A stretch of 64,000 bases of DNA, taken from Lepisosteus oculatus (Eukaryota; Chordata; Actinopteri; Semionotiformes; Lepisosteidae). Every line of letters starts with the position of its first letter. Position 1 is the stretch's first letter. Position numbers and translations under genes: made by a program. The stretch covers positions 8,858,001 to 8,922,000 of the forward strand of contig NC_090697.1 in assembly GCF_040954835.1 (NCBI RefSeq). The letters are read 5' to 3'. A model generated the notes under the pieces. It did no database searches and was not told the origin of the DNA. It was given only the letters and a program-made list of their open reading frames with translations. Positions 50,098-62,936 of the stretch are shown one piece after another.

Positions 50098-50259
50098 CAC
50101 CACGACAATTAAATGCATTTTAGGTCCTAGTCTAATTATATAGATATTGACTAGGACGTGCAAACGTCGGAAAACGTAGGTAATAAAAACATCACCAAAA
50201 CCGAGGAATAAAATTGGTTGATTTTTAGGGGTAAGAGGGCTGAGACATTTAAGCATTAA

Positions 50260-51935
50260 AACATATTTAAACGCATTTTTTTATTTTCTGATTAACCTGT
50301 ATAAGACCTGAATTGGTAATAATTTCACATTCACATATTTGTGTTTAAAACATTAAGATGATGCTTAATGACAATGGTTTCTGAAGACTATGGTATCAAA
50401 TAGAAAAAAAATAAATATTACTACACGGGATAATTGATACATAAGATCTAAAAGTCATTGTTTGTGTGGAAGATAAAAAGCATGTGAGGAGTACACGTCC
50501 CGCTGCCGAAATTCGTCGATGCAGTGAATTGCTTACGACAAAGCCAATAATAACACGTTGAAAAAACACTGATATTATGGGGTAATAGAAAGTTTTTTTT
50601 TAAATCAGAATAACCGTATGAGAAAAACACAGTATCCAGTTAATTACCTAAATAGTATTAAATGATGCAGTTGTTGGAACATTGCGAAATTATACTGTAT
50701 ATGAATGTAAGGAAGGTTACAAACAAGAGCAGACTACAGTATTCGTTCCATCTAGTCTGCTTGGTTGCTAGTACCTTACTGATCCGCAGATATCATCCTG
50801 GCCGTTTCAACAGTTTGAATTACTAGTATAAATATTTAAATAGGCTTGATTGGAATGTCATTTCCATAAGGGTGAAACTTTCGGATAAATAAGTTATTTT
50901 GGCACGTACTGTATTTATAATGTGTTTTATTTTGACACTCATACAGTACAGTATGTACAGTACCTCATTAAGACAAGGAGTTGCGAGAAAACATGTCCCC
51001 CTCACGTTTGGTCCGCCTACAAGTGATTCAAATCGCGTTTCACCTGCAAACGAACAGTTTCTTTTTTTCACTTTTACTTTGTTTCGGTTTTCACCTGCAC
51101 ATTTGTAAGATAATTCGGGTTTTGTTCATTTCTTTCACTTCCATACTGATCAAATTTCCACTGGCATGCTGTCAACGTGATAGCATGGGCCCGTTTTTAG
51201 CTACTGTATCTTTTTCTTCGTTTACCTTCGGGTTATTTGGTGCTCACATCAAATAATTTCAGGAAAAGTGTTACTGTGCAGAAACATTTTTTCTCTGGAA
51301 AGCACCGTCCTTTCAGAAGGCACTTGTTATCGACATCGCGACTGTAAAATTAGGTTCATTCAAGCAAAAGCAAATATTACCGATGCTTGCCTTTTTTCGC
51401 ACTTTGTCAATCAAGTTGTATTTCTGAGACAGTTTACCTAGCGGGAGATTATGGCAAAGGTTTACATTTTATACATCCGTCTACTAAACTGTTTTAAGTT
51501 ATAATAATCTTTTGTGGTGAATGTTGACTTATAACCGTTGCTACATCATGCTTGAAACATACATTATTTTTAACAATTGTGCTGTATGGTGTCGTTAACT
51601 CTTGATAAGCTCTGGGTGATCACGCATGTCACAAACATTTTGATGAGCTGTTTGGTGGTTTCAGATAATAGAATGGTTTCAAAGCTAGAATGCGTTTTGG
51701 ATTACACTTCGCAAAAAGATGATTAAGGAACTGTTCAAAGTTAAAATCCCAACTGAGAACACATTTTTCAAACGACCTCGGTCCATTATGGACTAATTCA
51801 GGTGTGAGGGAGGTTTTCCACGTATAGGCATACCGAAGTACAATTCAACACTAAAAAGTGGCAAACGAAATTCGTGTAAAAGTGCCATCCATGTAATTTT
51901 CGTGGTTTTCTTCGTGCTTGACATCGGTAGCTTCA
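50260..51935. other. Downstream of htr1b, no gene recognised
   Basis: Short open frames only. It contains the densest run of TACAGTA-type words (50942-50965). Confidence 0.4.
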
Positions 51936-51939
51936 CTCA

Positions 51940-52075
51940 CACCTGAAGTGTGATTGCGCAGCGGCTCAAGGCCTGTCACGTGATCTCTGCTGTGACACAC
52001 ACGGGTAATTGTTGCGTTTCTGAAACACTGCGGTCTTGTTGTAGCGGCCATCTGTGCTGCGCAATCAATACACTG
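51940..52075. promoter_or_regulatory. CpG-containing element with E-box and YY1-like site
   Basis: TCACGTGA (51976-51983, a perfect palindromic E-box), gattgcgcagcgg, and gcggccatct (YY1-like on the minus strand) occur within 120 bp in an otherwise CpG-poor stretch 2 kb past htr1b. The YY1-like word overlaps the start of a 66-residue minus-strand open frame (52051-51851) that I do not recognise. Confidence 0.3.
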
Positions 52076-52079
52076 TATT

Positions 52080-55000
52080 GCACCCCAACCTAAAACGAAT
52101 TACTCGAAAAACTTTGAAGTACACATAATTTAGTATGCTATTTTTGAACATCCATTCAAAAGTTGAAAATAGTTCATTAACTTCCATTTATTTAGGAAAG
52201 GTTACCTTTCTACCACAAGTGTTTAAAAGCCGTTTTCTTTTCCACAACAGGAAATGCCGCATTAAATTTGACATCAAAGCTTTTTTAAATCTACGCCCTG
52301 TGATAGAGAACGTTTCTCCAGTTGTATGTTACCCGTGTTATGTACAGTATTTTAGCAATAGTCTGTACTACAGATACGCAGTTATGATTTTAACAGCATA
52401 AACGTACTTGATAAAAAATTGTTCAAAAAATGCTGTTTGAAATGACCATTTAACACATGATAACACAAAATGATCTTAATCTGCCATAATGATGTTCATA
52501 CTCGTTCGTGTTAGTTTAGACAGGCCTGCTTGACACATTCTATACTGGGTGTATAATAGTTCATTAATCGGATGTTCTTCTCCACCCATAATGTACTGTC
52601 ATGATTCCATCCCTGAATCATGCAAGAATTCACCTTAAACATGAAACGTGTTCACATGGTCATTTAAACATGAAGAACATTCACCCATGTCACAGTATGT
52701 ACTGTATGGGAAACTCGAGCTTTGCTCTCGAGGGAGGTTAATTTGTGTTTTGTGTGTACCTTTGCGTTTCTGTGAAAACAGTTTTTCTAAGACTATCTTC
52801 TACTGGATGTAAAACACATTGGAAAACCCAACACCTCGTCTTCATAATAGTGTGACATTGTACATTTTAATTTTGTCTCAGTTGACAAATAGCAGGAAAC
52901 CTCCAAAGACTAAATAGATTCATGAGGAACTTTAAAGCTCCCCAGAACAATCAATTAACTAAACCTTTAACTGAATATTTGTGTTGCATTACAGTCCAAT
53001 GAGTGCAAGGCTCAATGTGCTACAAAATCTGTGGAAATGACCAAACACACTTAGACTGCTTTGAAATACAGGGATAAATAAAGTTTATGAAAGGCAAACA
53101 GCAGCAAGAATGAATACAAACTGTGCCAAATGTATGTAACGTTCAATGTTTGTATGTATTGATTTACTGTGTAAAGAAAACTGTTTTGTTTCATGAAACA
53201 TATTCAGGAGTCAGGTAACTGTGTAATGGGAATATTTTTTTCATACAAAGAGCTGCTGTATAATAAATGCTTCTTTGCACCAAAACCATATTGATTGATT
53301 CAGCTCTTGTATCTGAGTAAAATTCCATCAAACCATGTTTTTGTCATTAGCTGTGTTCTTAAAAGTTAAATGGAAAAGGTTTTTGGAGACCAAGCTAATG
53401 ATGGCTTAACCTCCTACTGTATATCATTCGTCAGACAGAAAAAAAACATGTCATATTTTAAGGTATTGCTTTTGTTTTCTGGTAGTATGAGAACATACAT
53501 ACACTGTCTTAGCAAAGTAAAAACAACACATATACTTGTAAATGCAATTTGAGTATAATAGATTATCAATAAACTCCAAATTTTAGGGCACATTCTTTGA
53601 TCCTTGATCATGTTCATAAAACGCACTGCTTGTGTCAGAATACAAACTAAAAAACTAGAATACAGTAGATGAAAATCTGACAATGTTAACAAAATAACTA
53701 AGAGGACTATGATTGAAGACCTGCTAAGATATTAAAGGCAGTATTATAAACTTTAATATAACATTACAATCATGCTCTTATTATACTGTATTGTATTAAG
53801 GTTGTTTTGTATTATTTCTTCCACATTTGTCACATTTACAGCTTTGTAAATGGAATTGATTTGTTTGGCCAAGTGGTTTTATGAGTATGTTTTGCAAAGC
53901 TGTTAAGGCAGTATGTGCATCTGTATTAAAATGGTAACAAATGATTCATCATGAACAAAGTGTAATCTGAGCCTGTCCAGGGTGCTTTGGTGTTATTTAA
54001 TTCATTAAATTTGACCTTGATATAGTCAAAGTCTGAACACATTCAGTAACAACAAATTCCAAATGCAGTATTAGATAGTGGGAAGAAACAAGAAGTCTCT
54101 AATGCTACAATCAAGAATGGTTTGCGACTGTCAAGTGAGTCAAAGTTTCCATTTAATCTGGGAAATCATGCTACCGTGAATTTTTAAGGTTGGTCTTCCT
54201 TAAGAACAAATAATGCTTTGGTACATCCTTACTTGAGAAGTGGAGTTCAAGCAAACAAGGAGGTACACAACTGAGGTTAATCCCTCAGAAATGAAAGTGA
54301 ATTGCAGGTTATCACTTACAATGCAACAAAAACATTCAATCACTTTTTAGAGCCTGTCTGCTGGGGAAAAAAATGATTTATTAACCAGTCAATAACTAAA
54401 CAAGGTTTTTCAACACCTTCATGGATGGACTGTTTGTAACTGTGTTTACAAAAAGGTAAAATGCATATCGTTTATGTCTACAGTTTCTGCACTGGCTTGT
54501 TACCCGTCAGGACAGATATTTAAGAATTAAGAATTAATATGGGATGTAAAGATACTGTTTTCTGGGAGAGTGTGCCGAGTGTGTTGTGTTGAGTCATAAG
54601 AAGCCAAAGATAACGAAGCTTAGATAAAGTTGATTAAGCAGTGTATGATTTTCAAATTTAAAATGAGATCTGAGATATCAAATTTAAGAATTTTCAATAA
54701 CTAGAAATGGATCTGAAATGTTTAAATGATCATATCCTGTACTGTAACTATCACTGTATAATGTGTATCATTGATGCTTATAAGCAAAGCTCCAAAACTG
54801 TCTGCCTAAAACGTCTGTCAAGTATGTTTCTGAAGACAGGTAACATCTTGTCTTGTGAAGTAAATCTTCATATGACACATTTTATTGTGAATAAGCATCC
54901 AAAAGCGTGGTATGAATTTGTTTTGCAATATGTCTCGAATTTAACTATAATGATACAGATGAAAAGTACAAAGGTTGAGGTGGACTGATATAATTTTTTT

Positions 55001-55455
55001 AGTATTTTGTAATGATTTCATCTTTTTATGTGGGAGACGTGTCATCCCAAGATCCCATGTATCAATATTAATCTTTTTAGAACAGTATTAAAGTGCTAAG
55101 ATATACATTTGGATACAGAAGTATATTTTCCAGTTCACAAACATTTGTAATTAATGTCGAAGATACAGTTTGTCATTAACAGTAATGCTTGCTGTGGACG
55201 TATTTCTTCCATTACCATTTCAAGGTAAAATGTACCACACAAATTATTCAGTATAACTCAAAAGACCTTATTAGTTTGAAACAAAAATAACAAACAAGAA
55301 GGATGCCAGTATTCCGTGGCAAATAATACTTCAACTTTGACCATCGTGATTGTATTTCATATGATATACAAGATGTATAGTACATTTTGGCTTACTGAAA
55401 TATGTGAAGGAAAATACACTGAATTATTTATGTTGTCACTTATCATTGTTTACAT
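52080..55455. other. Intergenic, no gene recognised
   Basis: AT-rich sequence without identifiable coding or element signatures, apart from short open frames. Confidence 0.4.
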
Positions 55456-55459
55456 AAAA

Positions 55460-56025
55460 TACTGTTGCTTTGGAATCAATCCAGAGAAGATCGACCAAAT
55501 ACATTCCCAGGCATAAAGGAGTTTCCTACACTGACAGGCGTAAATGAACTTAAACTTTTTACTCCCAGACCCAGAAATGGGGGGCAGTGTCAGCAAGTGA
55601 GTGGCAATGGAAAATAGAGGTCAATTTTACACTGTACAGCAGAAAGAGCACAGTCTTTCCACTCATAAGCCTTATGCAGTTCCTTTCCTTCTGAGAAGAG
55701 AGAAGACTATGAGGAGACCTGATTCAAGAATTCAAAATCTTGAAAGGCATTGTTTATTGACTTCTTCAGAATCAACAGAAAAACACCAAGCAGAGATTTA
55801 AATCTGAAGGCAGGACGCCTTCCTTGCACAAAGAGTTGTGTGAGTATGGAACAAGCTGCTCATCTGTGTTGTCGATACCTTGCATCTTTTATGATCCGAC
55901 TGGATGAGATCCTGTGTTTTTTTAATTACTGCTAGTTTTTTATTAGTAACAAGCAGTTATTAAGTGTTACAACAGGCTAGAGGGCAGAATGGCCTCCCCT
56001 CATTTGTAGCCTTTCTTTAAATGCA
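55460..56025 (+). mobile_element. CR1/L2-like LINE 3' end
   Basis: ttggaatcaatccagagaag, gaggagacctgattcaagaa, ttcaaaatcttgaaaggcat, gtgagtatggaacaagctgc, gactggatgagatcctgtg and agaatggcctcccctcattt, in the standard order. An unrelated or mutated stretch at about 55560-55680 interrupts it. Confidence 0.75.
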
Positions 56026-57929
56026 TTATATAGTTTAAGAAGTACCACCGGTAACTTAAATTTTATTCAAACTTTAAAATGTTGTTCGTGAAAAAACTTC
56101 CTCTCTGTTGGCTTGCTGCCAATCTTTCTAATCTATATCTATATAATGTATATGGGATTTGTTTGTTTTAAAACTGAAGATGCGAATAAACACGGATGTT
56201 TGCAGTATTAGTTTTTGATATATACAGTATCTGTATTCGAGAGACATTTGACTGTAGAAGTTCATTGTTCAGGGTTAAAGGGGACACAAAGCAAACAAAT
56301 CTGAAAGTAAAAGCTGCAGCTGCACACGTTTCCCCAAGCAGCGCCATGTTTTCACAGCTTTGTGACATTAAGATGTATTTTTACACTTCGAAAACATCTG
56401 CTAGTAACACTATCAGCAACAGCTCTGAAATCTGCTTTTCTTCCAAAACACTCAGTTTGTAGTTATTGTGAAGTTTTCTTTGGTTCTGTTAATCCTGTTA
56501 TTTGAAAGCAGTCTATGTGATCTGTTCTTTTTCAATAGCTTTTTTCTCACTCCTTTTTAACCTGCTATATTACCTACAGTATAATATGTTTGTGTGTTTT
56601 TGAACATCTTTGGTCCCGGTGTCCATTTTAATGACAGACATTAACACATGCAATCACGCACAGAGGAAATACAGTAAGTAGACTGAATAATCTCTTTGAG
56701 ATCGGAATGAAATTTATCTTCACCAAAATGTGCAAGATAAATGTGCACCAAAAATTGGTGGCCAAGTATATTCAAGACCCTTTCGATTCATTGGCTCAAG
56801 GTTAATGTTCCTGTACTTCTTTGAATCCGTTCCATTTTGTAAGTACAGTATATAGATCAAATAAAGTACACATTTATAATATTTCCCATTTTTTCACATT
56901 ATATACCTGTACATTGAATATTGATTGCAGGGAAGAAGGCATCCTATTCTTTTGTCTTATCAATAAGTAAATTACAACAATTATAAGTGGGAATCGAAGA
57001 TCATCAAAGGGCTCTGATATTTAAAATCTAATTAAATGTTTGACAACCAGGCAAATGGGAGGAGTGAGATAATTACCTCACATCTGAATAAGATCAGGAC
57101 CCCCCTAAAACCTCCTTCTCATTTCTTATAGACTTGGGATGTGTTTGGAGTGATAACAGGTAAGCAAAACAAATCGTAATTAATATGATAACAGCAGGAC
57201 CCTTAAACAATATGTCAATGTCTACGTTCAATTACTGCTGAACGTCAGAAGGATGTGTAAAATTGGGGAGTTGATGCCTATAAAAACACATTGCTTATGC
57301 TTATTCTCAGAAACCTGTGACTTCCTGTTTTCGGTCATTCCTCAACACAATAAATAACACAAAAGTGCTAATTGCTTGGGTTTGAAATAATACCAGAGAA
57401 TAAATAATACATTTGTACGTGCTTGTAAATTAGTCTCTCCTTTCATTATACCCATTCCTATTAACTCTCTTTTTTATTAGCCTGGTGATGGTGGAAAATT
57501 TACAGCTGTATAAATAAACATACAGGTTTCAGTACACTGAATATGAATGTAAAGTAGCTTGGAAGCTCATAATAACAACAACATAATTGTGCAAATCCTG
57601 ACTCACTGAGCCTATTATTTCTTGAGCACAGGACATACAGTATGAGCTTGTGGTCTCATGGAAATGTGGCTATCAGACCTATGGGAAGACCTTTATACAG
57701 ATGTAAGTGATGTTTCTCATGATGAGAACATTAAACATTACGGAGATCTGTACAAACAAAAAGGAAAACACCGCCTGACTCAAGATAAGATAAAAGAGCT
57801 TCGGATCCTATGAAAGTCACACAGGATATACCTGATCCTGAGAGGAAGAGACTTTCTTTAAAAAAACATGGATTGTATCTAATACATCTAGAACATGATT
57901 AGGAAAACTGAAAAAGCTGTAGCGTGGTG

Positions 57930-58240
57930 TGACTGTTGGCAACATTATCTCACAGTCCCAGGTACCCTTGGTGCAGCCCCAGTCTCGAGTGTCTGTCTAT
58001 GTGGAGTCTGCATGGTCTGTCTACGATCACAGGAACTTTAGCCATGTGGTGTGGTTTCCTTTCAGATGTGGATTATATTTGATTGCTTGCTATGAACTGA
58101 CCTGCCTCCCAGCAGGAGAGCAGTCATCTGCACTGAGCTTAAGAAGCCCTCACTTTTCTATTTGCTATTAGGTCTTGGAAGACTGTCTTGCCTAAAGTGG
58201 TTCGAAGGTTCAGCATTATAGCTAGGAAATAGAAAATGCA
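57930..58240 (+). mobile_element. Diverged SINE-like fragment, plus orientation
   Basis: tcacagtcccaggtaccc, gtctgtctatgtggagtctg and tggtttcctttcag resemble the core of the AFC-like SINE in forward orientation. The 3' part (taggtcttggaagactgtct, aagtggttcgaagg) resembles a stretch at 20520-20600, indicating another dispersed family or a shared tail. Confidence 0.4.
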
Positions 58241-58244
58241 GGAG

Positions 58245-61200
58245 CGTGGACTTTAGAGTAACCACTTTTTGTACATGTTCTGATGACTACTCACTGTTCC
58301 ATTAGATTTTTACTTTTTTTCTCAGTCCTCTGCCTTACCCCCATTGCCTTTGGCTTGCTTCAGTTCTCAGCATGGTAATCAGCCTTCTGATAATGGATAC
58401 ATTAATGAAGCAGGATGTTTTCTCTGTCCCCAGTGGAGTCAATACTCAGCTCTTACTGCATACTGACTTGAAGTATTATACCTTACTGCAGCTGCTATTA
58501 CTTCTACATCCACAAATACTTCTCCCTCCTGCTATACTCGCACTGCTTCTAAAAAGGCACCTGTGATGCGAATAACAAAATAACTGGAACAGTTCTCATT
58601 GACAGAAATTGTCTTAAAAAAACATTTTCAAAACACAGATCAAAATGAAAATGCAGTCTGGAACACCCTTTCAGCCCAGTATAAAGACACCTTGCAATTT
58701 AAACAGCCCCGCGCAGTGTCTGAATATACACATTTAACAGTTCGATTGCTGTGACTCCAGAGAGAATGAAGTGCTCCCAGGGCCCGAGGAAGCGAGGCCA
58801 GATAAGAAGTGTCCACCACACAGTGATAAAAAGGGAACAGCAGACTGTACTTCCACGGCATATTAAGTGATTGTCATGGAGGTTTTGAGAGCTGGTTATT
58901 GCTTACTATTGGGAGCAGGATCATTAGGCACACAGCTTGTTGCTTTAAGCTGCCGAGCATTGGGAAAATACATTTTAAATTACTGGTTAATATCACCAAC
59001 GCACGAAAGATGTCGGAAATGTCCCTGACTTATAGTTCTACCATCAAAGAACATGTAATTTGATTGATGCAACCCTACAGTATGGTTGTATCAAAGTATA
59101 AGAAATATAATATGCAAACAGTTGGTATCTGAATTTTGTATTCTTACTGATTTAAATATTTTTTAGGCATTATCAAGCATGCAGTACTGATCCACAGCTT
59201 GAACTATACAAAATGTTAGATAAAGAAAAATGAAAAGCTCCAGTAATTTCTAGAAATAATTTTAGTATTAGCTGGATTTCAGATGAATATGTATTGATAA
59301 TATCTACACAAGGATTTCATGTCATTGTAATTTCTTTCCCTTAAAATTTGCCACATTCTGTGTTAAATATGTTAAAATATTTATCCATGCTGTTATTCAT
59401 TGTTTGTTCTGTTTTACATTAGCAGGGCAAAGGTGAAAGTGCACGGATCATCTGTTATGGAGCATAAATTAGCATAAAAAGTTGTCCCCATAGAAAATTC
59501 CCATTGTCTTAAAAATACTAAACACGCTGTCACTTTATTTAAATATTGAGCGAATTACTCACATGTCAGAAATTCATGTCAATTTACCAGTGATGCTAGA
59601 GAAAAATCTCAATGTACAAATCCAATTTCATGCCCATTCCAACCTTTCATGCCATCAGTGGGAGAGAAATCATGAATATTCCAACAGAAAAAAAATTACA
59701 GGGTACAACATTGTCTGTGATGCACCATCTGTCTGCGAAAGAGTCAGTCTTTAAAGTCAAAATTTAATTAAAAGAGAAAATGTTACAGAGCAATAAAATG
59801 CTGGAAAGCATCTCTAAAAAAATAAACCACTCTAGTTTTATAAAACCTGTTTATTGCAGGGCATGTTGATAACTGCATTGTCATTGCAGAGGCTGTCAAA
59901 GCAACCTCATTTGAAACTGATTACATACGTAATGACATACAGGACATATCATTGTCCTGGAACATTTTTTGCTGTAATTCAGGAAAGACAATTTCTTCAA
60001 AGTGCAGTGAAAGGCTGTTGGCAGGAAAGGTATGTGCTATGAAATCTGCTGCTCTAATAAAACCTATTGCCTAGTGACCGTGTTGCTGTGGATGCTATAC
60101 CTGCAGGCATCCACAGCAACACAGAAATAGGCAACGGGTCTGTGACCAAGAGATTTCAGCTTCACTTGTTTCTGTCACCACTTTCCTGGTGCTATAGATC
60201 TTGAAATGTCTGAATACCACTTGCAGCAGACATTTTATCTGCTGTACCTGTGTGAACACAGTCAGATCCAGCTACCAGTATTCTTTGGTGTATAACACTC
60301 TAAAATCCTTCCTCCTCTTAGCTTTCCTTGGCTTTCTAAGATGCTTTTACGACAGCCTCAGTGTTCCTCTATCTTCTCACCCCTGTTTAACTGGTAATAA
60401 TGTCCTACGTATTGATACTTTAACATTTCACCACGAGAAAAGCAAAATAAACCATTGCAGCACAGGCCTCTACAGTATATACTGTATATTATTTCAAAGC
60501 ACAATCCTACATTAGTTTCTACAAACCCCTATTTGTTAATACCTCAATTAATCTCTCCAGAAGCATTTTCAACAATACTCTTTTCATTAGCAAGAAAGGA
60601 GTCATCATATCTCGTAGCTGATGTCTTCCCCCCCCCCGAAAATCTAACAAAATATTGATTTTCTGCAGAACAATTCTCTGGCCAAAATGTAATAAAAAAT
60701 GGAACATCATTGGAAGAGGGTGACTTTTTTTCAGAAATTGTTTATAACTTCAGTGCCGAGTGAAAAAAGCTTTATAACATTGCCATGAGCTGGATCCAGC
60801 ACAGCAAAATTAATTAATGTCTAATTAGAAAAAAAAAATCCTTTCATGGTGCTTGCTGAGAAACAGGAAATAATGTATTTCAGTACTATTATATTCACCA
60901 CACACTGGAATTTGCTTAGTATGTTCAGAAAGTGTATGCATATTTTATACTTCTACTTTTCTAAAAAACAAGTGTGGTCTGTAATTGACATTTGTCTTTT
61001 GAAAATCATACCCTTTGTACCCCTTAATTAGTCTAATGATTTTTCTGCTCCAATGATGCATGACTCACCTTTTATGCATTAAACAAATCATGCGAGCCTT
61101 GCATTTACCATTTAAAATATGTATTTAAAAGACGTGATTATATCTTAAAAATGAAATGTCAAATGAATAATTAAATAGTATCCTAGAAAATATTATGACC

Positions 61201-62865
61201 TCAGTGATTTCTTTACCCTAGAGTTTATTGTAAAATTTATGGTAAAAATGAATTGGACGCTCTGTATTATAAAGCACAAAGTTACTTTTTGATCTTTTGA
61301 AGGTGTAGCCTTAAGGAGAATATGTAATGTACAGTATGTTTGATTTGATATACCTAGCCCTTGTAGTTCACTTGATAAAACAAAATAAAAAAATCAATAC
61401 CTTGCTCATTAATTATGCTGACGGAACAAAATGCTGATTCTGGGGAGAAATGGTTCCTCTAACAACCATTTCTCACCAGCTTCCTTCTTGTTGATGGTTA
61501 TACAGTAGGAGATTATTGCTTCTCGCACATGAGATCAGCTGCAGCTGTTCTGGAACCTGCTGATCTTATTCTGCCCAGCCAGTACACTCGTTCAAAAACA
61601 GAGCTGCTCTGACATTATTATTCACAATTTATCCCTCCTCTATTTTGCCCTAACCCACGAACCTAGGGAGAAGGAGAAATAAGTGTTGTGTGACTCTACG
61701 AGATTCAAGTCGAAGCAAAAGGGGGATACAGACTGTATTGCAAAGCCTCCGGAAAGAAAGGGTGATTTAAGGATGATTTTAATTTTCTCACACATGTTAC
61801 CTGAGGTAATACGACACACTGGATAATGTGTTATTTATTTGAGCAATTTGTTGTGTTTTTACACGGGATTAAACTTCAGGGCTGGAATAAGAAGGATATT
61901 TATGTAAACGTCTCCCAGGTGCTCCTGCAACTGGCACTGCCTCTCCTGTAAGGATCGAGGGAGCCTGTAGTGGTGTTGAAAGATGAATGGTACTGAAAGA
62001 GGGCTGTTCTGGGGGACTTGTGTGCACAGGTGTTCACTCTCCCCATGCGGTACAGAGGTTGCAGCAGGAAGCCAAACAAAAAGAAATCATTTTCCAAATA
62101 GAGGAGTGCACTATAGGAAATATATGATGATACTGCAGAACAGAAAGACAAAAAAAAATGCTGATCGGAATTAATATTAATATAAAAAAACAGAAGAAGT
62201 TTAGAAGTGGTAGATACTATTGTTTGCAATAAAAAGGGTAAAAGTAAAAATCCTGAAATTAGTGCCTCTGTTGTATCAACACCGATGCTCTTTTCAGCAT
62301 TCCCGGGCAAGATGGTTTGTAACTGTTCTTCTGTTTCTACACAAAATACTGATATTTATGGATTAGGTAGATCCTTTTTAATATGGATCATTTATAATAA
62401 AATATAATTTAAAAAATAATAAGTATATTAAAATTCATTATTATTTAGGCTTTTGGCGTTAAAAGAATATCTATATTATATAAGGAATATATAACCAGGA
62501 TCACAGTAATACACTGGGCGAGAGCCCATCCTGACTTCTGTAGCTTTAAGTAGACTAGAGAGCACACAGACCTGTCCTGTTCAAAAACTGCTTGACTAAC
62601 TTAAAGCTTAGATCATGCTGTTTACAAACTATTTGGTTCATTTACTTCAAATGTGGTCAATATGATTCTACTGAGCCTACCATCAACATGAAACTGGTCA
62701 ACAACTACTGTATTCACATATTTGGATGGTATTATTCTAGTTGCAATAGTTAATGTGGAGAAACGAGGTTCCAATGTAAATCAGAAATATCCACCTGACC
62801 ACAAGATTCATATTACCATTGTCTTGGAAACTGCTGCACTGATTGACTTAAAGCTGGCAAGTCTA
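58245..62865. other. Intergenic; possible conserved noncoding stretches
   Basis: No gene recognised. Segments around 58860-59000, 59440-59680, 60770-60850 and 61430-61640 contain homeobox- and POU-like words (ttaattaatg, taattag, aattagcat) in well-mixed sequence without repeat features, which is the look of conserved noncoding DNA. This is a visual impression only. Confidence 0.25.
60080..60122. repeat. 16-bp perfect hairpin inside a longer imperfect stem
   Basis: 60080-60095 is the exact reverse complement of 60107-60122, with an 11-nt loop. Outside a short mismatch, ttgccta at about 60068-60074 pairs with taggcaa at about 60128-60134, giving a stem of roughly 30 bp. Confidence 0.85.
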
Positions 62866-62867
62866 AT

Positions 62868-62872
62868 CACAC

Positions 62873-62933
<61 letters not shown>
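62868..62933. repeat. (CA)n microsatellite
   Basis: About 33 CA dinucleotides with one CG interruption near 62876. Likely to be length-polymorphic. Confidence 0.97.
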
Positions 62934-62936
<3 letters not shown>

